A stretch of DNA of 64,000 nt from Lachnospiraceae bacterium (GTDB taxonomy: Bacteria; Bacillota; Clostridia; Lachnospirales; Lachnospiraceae): the NCBI GenBank assembly GCA_017523785.1, contig JAFWVX010000025.1, forward strand, positions 73,255 to 137,254. The letters are read 5' to 3'. The notes beneath the pieces were generated by a model, which saw only the letters and a list, made by a program, of their open reading frames with translations, was not told the DNA's origin and ran no database searches. This document shows positions 15,001-27,000 of the stretch, piece after piece; positions within the stretch are counted from its first letter, which is position 1, and each line of letters opens with the position of its first letter. Position numbers and translations under genes: made by a program.

Positions 15001-18000
15001 TACTTATCAGACAGAGCAACAATCTCAGAAAATAAATCTTATAATGCAGGTGCTATAATGTTAAATGGTGCTACACTCGTAGTTCCAAGAGATGCAAAGA
15101 GATATAGCATAGTAAACAATAAAGTAAATGCAAATGGAAATGCTAATACTCTCTATATGTTAGATGCAAAACTTGAAGTAGAAGAGACATTTAATGTATT
15201 AGGAGACAATACAACAGAAAATAACTCTTCAATAATTTATATTGAAAATACTGCAGGCAAGGAGACTGTGATTTCATCAGTTTCATTTGCAGACTTAAAG
15301 GCAGTTAATAAACTTGTATCTGCAGTATCTGATAGAGTTGCATTTGAAAATGTTAAGATTACAAATATCACAGTTAACACTGCGGCAGCAAGTGGCTTAG
15401 TTGATGTGAAGGGAAGAGAAGGAAGCAGAGGTAAATTCTATTTTAAAGACATTGACATAGAAGAAAATAAAGTAACTTCTGGTCAAGGTGTAATCACTGT
15501 AGATAGAGGAGAGGCTTACTTTGGAAATAAGGTTGTTATAAAGAATAACAAGGGATTAAGTGATGGAACAGATCAAAACTTAGTTGCTAATAACAACACT
15601 ATCTTCTACGGCGATAACAATGCACCATTAGAGTCAGATTCAGAAATTTATGTAGGTGCAACTGCAAACGAAAACACATTCTTTAGATATTGGAATGAGT
15701 TTAATATAGCAAGCTTCAATGACATTAATTCTTATAGAGCAGCATACTTACCAGAAGAGATATTTAGAATAGATAATGCTGCAGCAGACGAGACAGTTAA
15801 GATTTATAAGAAGGGAACATATAGCAATGTAGAGTTAAAACTCGGTAAGAATTACAGCACAATCTTCTTTAAGAAGAAGAGAAATGACAAAGCAGTAGTT
15901 GCAACTCAATATGTTGCTAAGAATATTGAAACTCATGTGGATGACGTGGTACTTGATGATGTGCCAGAGATTATCCAACTTTGGGTTGCTCCAACAATTG
16001 CAGATGAAGATGTGACTGAGTCTTGGAAGTTTGATGGAACAAGACATTCTGTAAAGATAACAAGTGACAAGTTAATCTACTTGATTGACCATATGCACAC
16101 TGCTTGTGGTCATACAGCTACTGATTCAGAGGCTCACCTTGATGGCACAAAGCACAACAATGTAGTAATGTTCGTAAATGCATCAAGTGAAGATGACTTC
16201 AATAGATCAAACGGCAAATACTTCTCACTTGCAAACGATATGGTTATCACAAAGCCAATAGACTTAGATTCAGGATCTATTATCTGCTTAAATGGATATA
16301 GATTGCAAGTTGATAAGAGACTTGAGTTTTTAACACTTAATAGCGGTTATGAATTCACATTCACAGACTGTGTAGGAACTGGAACTATCACTCACTCAAG
16401 CGGTGATGCAGCAAGAGTCGATAAGTCAATGATAAATGTCCAGGGCGGAAATCTCTACTTATACAATGTTAACTTCTCAGATATGACATTTGATGACACA
16501 TTTGATTACAGCATAGTTAAAGCAAGTGGAAATAGCAAATTATATCTTGAAAATGTAAAAGTACATGACAATACAAATAATTCTTATAACAGTATGTTCA
16601 ATATGACAGATGTTGATACAAAACTCTATGTGGCAAGTGTAAGTTTTGTAAATAATATAGCTGGTGGAGAATTGGCCGCATTTGCAAATGTTGTCTATGG
16701 CAATAACAATGTGGTGATTTCATCAATCTCTGTAATCGACAACAAGACTAACGATGCAGATACTGGTCATTCATTATTTGCTATAAGCGGTAAAGGTAAT
16801 ATTAAGACTTCATTTAATGAGATAAAAGGCAACACGGCATTCTCTTTAGTAGATATAGTAAATGGATTTGAAGGAACTATTGAAGATACATTTAACATAA
16901 AGAACAATAGATTTAGTCAGTTAGTATATGTAAGTGGAGATAGAAATCAGATTAAGATAGCAACATTTACTAACTTAACTATATCAAATAAGGATTCAAG
17001 ATTATTCAGTATTAATAGAAATGCAGGACTTGCTCTTCTTGGAAATACTAATATCACAAAGAACAATATAAATGTTGCTACAAGTGCAATAACAGTAAGT
17101 GGAAGAATGATTATTGGTGGACATATAAGTATCTACGATAATCATGGTGGATTAGATGGTAGCGGTTCTGTAAGACTAAATGGAAGCCACGAAAATGCTC
17201 GTATAATACTTGCAAATGGCTATACTATAGCTTCAGGTTCTAAGATAAGTATAAGCAATAGAAATTCTGGTGATGTCAGAATGTATGACTTCTGGGATAA
17301 AGAACATGTTGATACATTTGATAACCACGATAACAATAGAGTAGTTTACTTACCTGATGAGATATTTGTACTTGACAAAGAAACATATGGCGAAGGACAG
17401 AGAATTTATAAATCAGGAAAATATGGAAACACTTCTCTCTATGTAGGATATGACTATGCAGCACTTCTCTATAAGAGAGAGACTAATCCAGATTTAGTAA
17501 TAGCAACTCAATACGTTGCTAAGAATGTTGAAACTTATATGGATAGAGTAATAATTGATGGTGCTAAACTTTCTGATCAATTATGGCTTGTTCCAACTGT
17601 AGAAAATGAAGACGAGAGTGCAGTTCTTGTATACTATGAAGCATCTCGTAGTAGTATTAAAGTTGCTAAGAAAGATGTTTACGACATAATGCTCCTTTCA
17701 CACTTACATACAATTTGTGGAAATAGATTTGCAGATACAAATGCTCACTATGATGGAAGTATGCACACTTATGTAGAGAACTTCATACAGGTTAAGAATG
17801 AAAATGAAATCATAAAGAATTCTAATCTTGGTTATAAGTATTTCGCACTTGCTACTAGTGTAGAGATTACAAAGACTCTAAACTTAAAAGATGGTTCAGC
17901 TATCTGCTTAAACGGCAACGAGTTGAGAGTACAAAGAGGTGCAAAGGCAATCCTAATCAATAATGGTGAGAACATCACTATATCTGATTGCAAGGTTAAT

Positions 18001-21000
18001 ACAAGAGATGGAAAACTTACAACAGGTAGTGAGAGAGCAGCAGGCTATTCAAGCGAGGATAAGGCTATAGAGGTTGCTAATGGAACATTAAATCTCTATA
18101 ACTTAAGAATTGCTGATGTAGATTACTTGAATACTACTAAGAAGCAAGACTTTATAAATGCTCATGATGACGGCATAGTAAATATTGAAAATGTAGTAAT
18201 TAAGAACAACAAGACTGACGAAAAGAAACTCATCGCAGCAAATACTGCTAAAGAGATGAGAATTGCTACAGTGAGTGTAATCAACAATACTGCAAGCAAG
18301 GCTCCATTTATAGGGCTTGAGGGAAGAGGAATCATCATTTCTACTATGTCTGTAATTGGAAATACAATGAGTGATAACAGCGCTTCAGTTAATGCATTTG
18401 TTGAGTTTAAAGATGCAGATGTAAAAGTTGAGGATAGCTTAGTTGTAAATGACAATAAGTCTGACAATGCAACAATTATTAAACTTAATAATTCTACTCT
18501 CGTTATTGATAAGTATGAGGCAGTTGGCAATGAGGCTAAATTTGGTGCAGGTTTATATGTAGAATCTAATAGTAAGTTTAATGTTATAGATAAGGCTACA
18601 TTTAAAGAGAATAAGGCAGAACTTGGTGCAGCAGTTCTTCTCAAGAGAGCAAACTTCACTATTTCTTCAAGAAGCGAATTCACAAAGAACATAGCTGAGG
18701 CTGGTGCTGCAATAGTTGCTATCGATGAGTCTAAACTTATCGTTGATGGCGAAGTTGTATTAGAAGAGAATAAGAGTGAAATTATTAAGAATAATTATGC
18801 AACAGTTTCTTCTATAGTAGCCGCTATTAATTCTGTAGTAGAAGTTAAGAAGAATTCTAGACTCGTATTTAAGAACAATGAGTCAGTTGATGCTATATTT
18901 GTAGGCGCAGCTAGAACTAGCGATGATAATGACCTCTTTGTTGGCGATATGACATTTGTTGACAATAAGGCAGAGAACATTATCAACACATATGGCTCAG
19001 GTGTAAACAATACTGACTTTGATAGATTGGTATTTAAGAACAACGAGGCAAGAAATGCATTCATAAGAATGTATGCCTTAAATGATGTAAAAGTCGGTAA
19101 GAACTTAGTATTTGAAGGATCTAACAAGTCAGATAAGTCAATCTTCTACTTAAATACTCCTTATGTAGATATTGATGAATTATCAATTAGTAATGTGGAA
19201 GTCGGAAAGGCAGCATTTGACATAGACCCAGTAGATGCATATAAAGCAAATGTTAAATTAAATATCGCTTCAATCTCTTATACAAATAATAAAGGCTCAT
19301 TCTTATACTTAAATAATGAAACTGCAATTGCAAATATTGAAGACTATGCAAATATAAGAAACAATGAAGTTGATAGCTTAGGAGTTATCCAAGTCGAAAA
19401 AGGAAATGTGTCAGCAAATAATAAAGTAGTAGTAAAGGGCAACAAGGATGCTTCTGGCGATGATAAGAACGTAGTTGTTAAGAAGAATGCATATATAGAA
19501 ATTGGAAGACTTGATACAATTTCATCTGATTCTGAAATTTACTTTAGCGACATAAACGAAGACTCAGAGATAGTAAGATACTGGAATGAAGATAGAGTAG
19601 AGGCATTTGATGACTTTAGTAATGGTAGAGCAGCATACTTGCCACATGAAATCTTCAAAGTAGATAATAAATCTTATAACGACGGATATAGAGTTTATAA
19701 GAAGGGAACTTATAGTGATGTCAGTGTAATGCTTGGTAAAGACTATGAAGAATTGATATTCACAAGTGATAAAGAGCATACAAATGTTATCACTACTCAA
19801 TATGTAGCAAAGAATGTAGAGACTTATGTAGATACTGTAAAGATAAACGGCATAGATCTTGCAGATGCACTTTGGGTAGGTCCAGCAGTTTATGACGAGA
19901 CTAAGGAAGCAGACTGGACATTTATGAATAGTGCAAGATACAGTGTAAAGATTAATGAGACTAGATATGCAACACTCGTATCACATACTCATAAGATTTG
20001 TGGATTACGTGCTACAGAGTCATGCACTCATAAGGACGGCGAAGTTCATAATGTTGTGACATTTAAGTATGTATCAACACTTGATGAATTGATTGCCGAA
20101 CTTAATAGTACAAAACCAGCTTATGTGGCTCTTAGAAATGATTTAGTAGTTTATGACGACATAAAGACACCTATTACAAATGTTGCATCAGGTTCAACTA
20201 TCTGTCTTGACGGACATAACTTGATATTTGAACACGGCAACACAGGATTTAGACTTATTAAAGAAGGAGTTCTCAACTTCTGTGACTGTGGTGGCGCAGT
20301 GAGAACTGGTGTAGCTAAGAGAGGTTACATAACTGAAGTAAATAACAACCGCAGCTTAAATGAATCTGCTATCAACATCCAAAGAGATGGAACAATCAAT
20401 TTCTACAATGTAAATATCGCAACATTTAGCTTTGTAAATGATGACTACGGTATGAGCATCGTAAGTGTAGGAAGAGATGGAAAAGCAGGCTTCTATGATG
20501 TAAATATTCAAGGAATAGATATCAACAATGTAAATGTGAACTTATTCACAAATGCATCATTAAACGGCGAATTGTTATTTGACAATGTGACATTTAAGAA
20601 TAACAGAGTGACTGAGGCAAATAGCTTATTGTCACTTGCTAATAGACCATCTACGCATGATTTAGGAATAGACTTCGGTGAAATTAGATTTATAAATAAC
20701 AATGGTGGAAGACTTGTAACAGTTGAAGACAATACTCTTGCTAAACTTGATAAGGTAACATTTAAAGATAATGATGTATCAAGAGTAATTTCATTAAATG
20801 TAAGAGCAAAAGCAGAACTTGGTGAGTTAGTAGTTGAAGACAACAAAGCTACTAAGTTAGTTGAAGTCGGTATTGAGTCAGAGATTAACTTCACTAAGGA
20901 AGCAAGTATCAAAGCAAATACAGTTACTGAAAATGTATTAGCACTTGATAAGGATTCAAAAGTAGATGCAGTAGCAACTCTAAGCATCGTAGCTAACAAA

Positions 21001-24000
21001 GGTGCTAATAAGGGAACTATATTTGTAAATAACACAGTTCTTAAGTTAAATGATAAATTCATAATTAAGGATAACTCTTCATATAGAGGCGGAGCTATCT
21101 ACTTACAAGACGCTACTCTTGAAGGCGATATAGACAAGCCATATGTACTTGGTGGTAACTATGTAGTAGATCAAGACGCAACTAACATTGGAAAAGGAAC
21201 TGAAATCGCAGTTACATCAGTTGATAATGTTGAGCCTATAATTAGAAATATCGTAATTAGTGGCGACAAGGTAGATGCAAGAGGTAGAAAGGCAGCCCTC
21301 ATCTATGCTGATGTAGATACTATGTTAGAGAATGTCAAGATTTATGGAAATGACACTGAAGAGGCTGTTATAGAGGCTAAGGGTGAGACAGATTCTATTG
21401 TAATCACACTCAACGATGTCCTCATTGAAAAGAACGGCGTATCTGCTGATGGTGCTATTAAACTTGACAATGCAGAATTAGAAATCGGTGGAGACATCAT
21501 CATAAGAAAGAATGTTGCAACTATCAGCAATGTAGTTCGCGACGCTAACTTAATACTTGATAGCAACAAGTTAGTCGGCGATGCGCTTAACAAGATTTCA
21601 TCTCGTTCAGAGATTTATGTAGATGTTAAGAATGCAGAAGATACCATCTTCAAATATTGGAATGATTTGATGATAGAAGGATTTAACAGTGTGACAGATG
21701 ATAGAGCAATGTATGGACCAAATGAGATATTCAGAATTGACAATGAGAATACATTAAATGCTAACAAGAAGATTTACAAATCTGGAGAGTATGGAGATGT
21801 ATTATTGAAACTTGGTGAAAACTATGCAACTCTCAGATTTAAGGAGAAGAAGACGAGCACTGTAGTTCTTGCAACTCAATATGTAGCTAAGAATGAAGCA
21901 ACTTATGTAGATTATGTAAAACTTAGCGATAGAACTATGGATAAGCAAATTTGGATAGCACCATCACTTGAAAATGAGAAGATAACTACTACTTGGGAGA
22001 TGGATAAGGCTAGATATTCAGTTAAACTTTCAGAAGATGCCTTAGCACTTCTTGAAGTTCATACACATACAATTTGTGGAAAGACAGCTACAGATTCTGT
22101 AGCTCACCTTGATGGACATAAGCATACAGAACTTATATCATTTGCAGATGTATCAAGTCTTGATGATATATTAACAAATACAGTTAACAAGTATTTTGTG
22201 CTCAATAATGATATAGTAGTTGATAGACCTCTTGATTCACTTGCATCTGGTTCTGTAATCTGTTTGAATGGACATAATTTAAAACTTGCAAAAGGACTTA
22301 CAGCTCTTACTCTTGCTGAAGGTAGAGAATTGTCATTTACAAACTGCGAAAATAGTGCTGCTATAGTAAGTAACACTACATCAGTTTCAAAGACAAAAGA
22401 CCAAGTATTTGACATAAGTGGAAATCTCAACATCTATAACATCGCTATAAAAGATATGGCATTTACAAGTGCACTTGGACAGACAGTATTAAAAGCAAAT
22501 GATACTGCAAGAGTTTATCTTGAGAATGTGTCAATTAATAACATTACTAATGAATCAGCACTTCCATTAGTTGATATTAATAATGCAAAAGTATATGTTG
22601 CATCAGTAAGTCTTGCAAATAATAACAATAATAAAGAATTAATTAAGATTACTGCTAAGCCAGAAATAGAAATATCTAAGATTTCTATTAATGAAAACAC
22701 TGCAAGTGCTATAGTAAATCTTGATAATGCTGATGTAGAGTTCAAGACTAGTCCTGAGATGAAGAATAATACAGTATCAAGTATTATTTATACAAATACA
22801 AAATCAACTGTAAGTAACTTAAAAGTAACAGGAAGAGTAGATAGAATTATGGATGTTGATACTAATGCAGAATTATCACTTATAGGAAAGACCAACATCT
22901 CTAATAACAACTCTGGCGGAATTAGTGCAATTATACTTAAGGGTCAATTAAAACTTTCTGATGAAGTAATAATAACAAACAATAGTACTAATCCAAATGT
23001 TTCAGATGTTCATATTGTTGATAATGGATTTATGACTTCAGCAAATGGAAAGATAGCTACAAGTTCTAGGATAAATGTAGCAGCAACAACTGTTGGAGCG
23101 ACTATATTTAAGTATTGGAATAGCGATAGCTTTGACAAGTTTGATGACCCAAGTGTATTAATGAATAACCCAGAGAATATATTTGAAGTAACAAATGCTA
23201 ATAAGGCACTTGGCTACAAAGTATATAAGAGAGGAGAATATAAGAATGTTGAGTTAGCATTTGGACTTGACTATGTTCCACTCGCATTCAGAGTTGGAAA
23301 TACAATAATTGCAACTCAGTATGTCGCAAATAACATCCTCACATATGTAGACCCAGTAAGAATTAAGGGTAGAGAATTAGACAAACAAGTATGGCTTGCT
23401 CCTTCATCAACTGATGAGACTAAGCAAGTGGAGTGGACATTTGCCGATGGTAATTATAGTGTAAAACTTACAAGAGCAAATGAATTTGTATATAAAGTTC
23501 ATAAGCATAGAATTTGTGGTCTTCCATCTACTGCATCTTGTGCACACTTTGATAATGTAACTCATGCAGATGTAGAGTGGACAGAAGTCAGCAGCATGCA
23601 AGACTTTATAGATAATGCAGCATTACCTGCTGATTTAAGACAACACTACTTCGTTCTTGCTACAAACTGTGAGATTACAGATGATCTTGATAAGTACTTG
23701 ATGACAAATGATGCAATCTGCTTAAATGGATACAACTTGATGTTCGACAAGGGATTTGGGGTATCACTTTCTGCTGGAAAACTTGAAAACTTGACTATAT
23801 CAGATTGTGGTGGTGTAAATAAAGTTTATGGCAGCATCTTATCAATAAATGGCGAAGATGAAGGAAGTTTGACTTATCACTTTGTTGTTAAGAATGGCGA
23901 ACTTAGAATTTACAATGCAAACATAGAAGGATTTACAGTTGACCAAGCAGATGATAGAACGAAGATAATTGATGCAAAGAAAGATACTAAGGTAGTATTT

Positions 24001-27000
24001 GATAATGTGACATTTAAAAATAATACTTATGATAATGCAGAAAATACAACAGCACTAATGAAGTTTAATTCTCAGGCTGATGTTACATTCTATGATGTGA
24101 CATTTAAAGATAATAAGGTTATAAATTCAGGCGAAGAAGACTTTATAAGCTCATTACTTTCTATCAATGGTTCAGCAAATACTAAACTTGAAAATGTGAC
24201 ATTTATAGGTAATGAAGTTCCACTTTCAGTATTGAAGGTTGAGAAGAATGCAACAAATATAGGAACTATAAGCTTTATAGGTAATAAGGCTACCGGAATG
24301 CTCGGAAAGACTGGTTCTATACTTACTATAGATAATACACAACTTTCATTAAAGGGTGAGTCCGTATTTGAGAATAATAACGGATCAGCAGTTGCATTGA
24401 CAGGTAGAAATGCAAGATTAGAAACTGCTAAAGATATGCAAATTAAAGACAATAAGGCGGAAAAAGGTGTAGCATTCAAAGTAGAAAATAATGCAATACT
24501 CTCATTATCTAATAAGATGCACATAGTAAACAACATCGCAACAAGCGGTGTGGTATATGCTAAGGGAGCAAGTATCGTAGCAGGACCTACAGTTAATAAC
24601 ATTGATATGAGAAATAATAAAGGTAAGGCTGGAGCAGGTCTTTACTTAGACAATGCAAAACTTGAAATCACAGACAGTCTAACTATAAATGGAAATGATG
24701 GTCCTTCACTTGTTATAGATGATGAAGATAATACTAATAGCAATGTGACAATCACTAAACTTACTATTGATGGAGCTTATGGAGATAGTGATGGTGCTGC
24801 TATAAAGATTCTTGCAAATAATGTTACTCTTGATGATGTGAAAGTTAAGAATGCAAATGCTAAAGGAAGTCTTGTGGCAATTTATGGTGCTAACACAGCA
24901 ATTAACAAGTCTGATATAGTAGATAATAGATCAACTAACTCTACTATAATTATTGACAATGCAAATGCAACTCTCAACATCTACGGAGATACAAATATCA
25001 CAAATAACACTAACGGTTCAACTGGAGCATTATACATTAAGAAGGGAACTGTTTCTGTAGGCGATAGAATTAAGATTAATGACAACAAGGCATTTACAGG
25101 AAATGCTAGAAACGTATTCGTGACAGCAGGTGGAAGCCTATTTGCAGATACAGCTCATAAGATTTCTTCTATGTCAGACATCTCTGTATCAGTAGAGAAC
25201 AAAGAAACTGAAGTATTTAGATATTGGAATGAGGATAGAATTACGGGATTTGACTCAGCACCAGTATTTGTACCAGAGAATGTATTAAAACTTGATAAGG
25301 AATATGAGGGAACTAATACAAGACTTTATAAGTCAGGCAAGTATAAGAATGTATCAGTAATGCTCGGTGATAACTATGCAACACTAGAGTTTAAGAGAAC
25401 AGCAGCAGATGCAGTGCCTATTGCTACTCAATATGTTGCTAAGAATATTGAAACTTATGTAGATAGAGTTGCTATTAATGGTATACCTGAAGCAGCTCAA
25501 AACTGGATTGCACCATCTGTAAGTGACCCAACTGCAAAAGTAATATGGAATATGTTTAATAATAGATGTCACATAAAGATTGACGACTATGCACTAATTA
25601 CTATGGGAAGTCACGAGCATACACTTTGTGGAAATAAAGAAGTTGATGCTGTAGCTCATGTTGACGGAAGTATTCACGATTCACTTGTGTCATTTGTAGA
25701 GGTTAAATCTGTAGATGAGATGTTATCAATGGCAGCAATTAAGTACTTTGCACTTTCTGATGACATTGAAGTAACCAAGGCTCTAGATGCATTACCAGAT
25801 GGTTCAGCAATCTGCTTAAACGGCAATACACTTAAAGTTGCTAAGGGATTACAACTATTCAATATTAGCGACAAGAAGATTTATATAACTGATTGTGTGA
25901 AGGATGGAAATGCAACTCTTACTCATAGCAATACTCAAAATTCATCTATAGCACCTATGTTTAATGTTTCTGGAACAGCTGAACTTTACTTATATAATGT
26001 AAAAGTAGATGGAATTGTGACAAGCGCAGCTAATAATCAGAAGTTTGTAAATGCAGCAGGTGGAAAAGTTGTTATGTCTTCTACAAGCATTGTAAATGTA
26101 ACAAATGAGTCTGCTGACGGATTTATCACAGTTAATAATGCAGGACTTGTTCTTGACAATGTAAAGATAGAAAATATTAACAATAGCAAGAAGTTTATAA
26201 CTATGGATACAGCTGTTACAAATGTAAACATAAGTTCAGTATCTATCATAAATAACAATAACTCAGGTTATATCTTATCAGCAGAAGGTTCAAATGAAGT
26301 TAAGCTTGGCAAGATTAATATTGAAAAGAACACTTCAACAGGTGATGGAAGCATAATTAATGTAAATGGCGGAACAGTGACATTTACATCTGATAAGACA
26401 GTTGTTAGAAATAATAAGGGTGTAAATGGTGCAGTTATCCAGATGACAACTGGAAAGATTAAGGCAGAGGCAAATATAGAGATGTCAGACAATGAAGCCA
26501 CTAACGGTGCCGTAATTTATATGAAGGGTGGCGACATCGTAACTGAGACTGATGCACAGTCTTTGACATTTAAGAATAATAAAGCTGTAAATGGTGGAGC
26601 TATCTATGTGGATACAGCTACATTTAAGCCAAATGCTAAGATGACAATAGTGGACAATGAGGCTAACAATGGTTCTGCAATATTTGCAAAAGATTCAACT
26701 ATTGATATGAGTGCATCAAATTATGATGTGACTGTAAAGGACAACATAGCAACTGCAGGAACTATATACTTTGATAACGTAAAAGGATATGTAACAGGCA
26801 CTCACGGATTTACATTTGATGGTAATAAGGCTAAGAATGGTGCTGCATATGCATTTGCAAATAATAATACTGCTGTTACTATTTCTGGAATAGAACTTGA
26901 TGGCATAAATGTAGATAACAGCAATGCAATCTACTTTAAAGATGGTAGTGCAGTAATTACTATTAAAGATTCTAAGTTTGCAAATATTGGTTCTGCAACA

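Noticed and set aside
20508..21062. Long minus-strand open frames opposite the giant gene (also for example 18162-18692, 24090-24602 and 6543-7049).
   Set aside because: They lie wholly antisense to strongly coding repeats, have no ribosome sites, and read as Leu/Ser/Thr-rich shadow sequence of Asn/Lys-rich codons.
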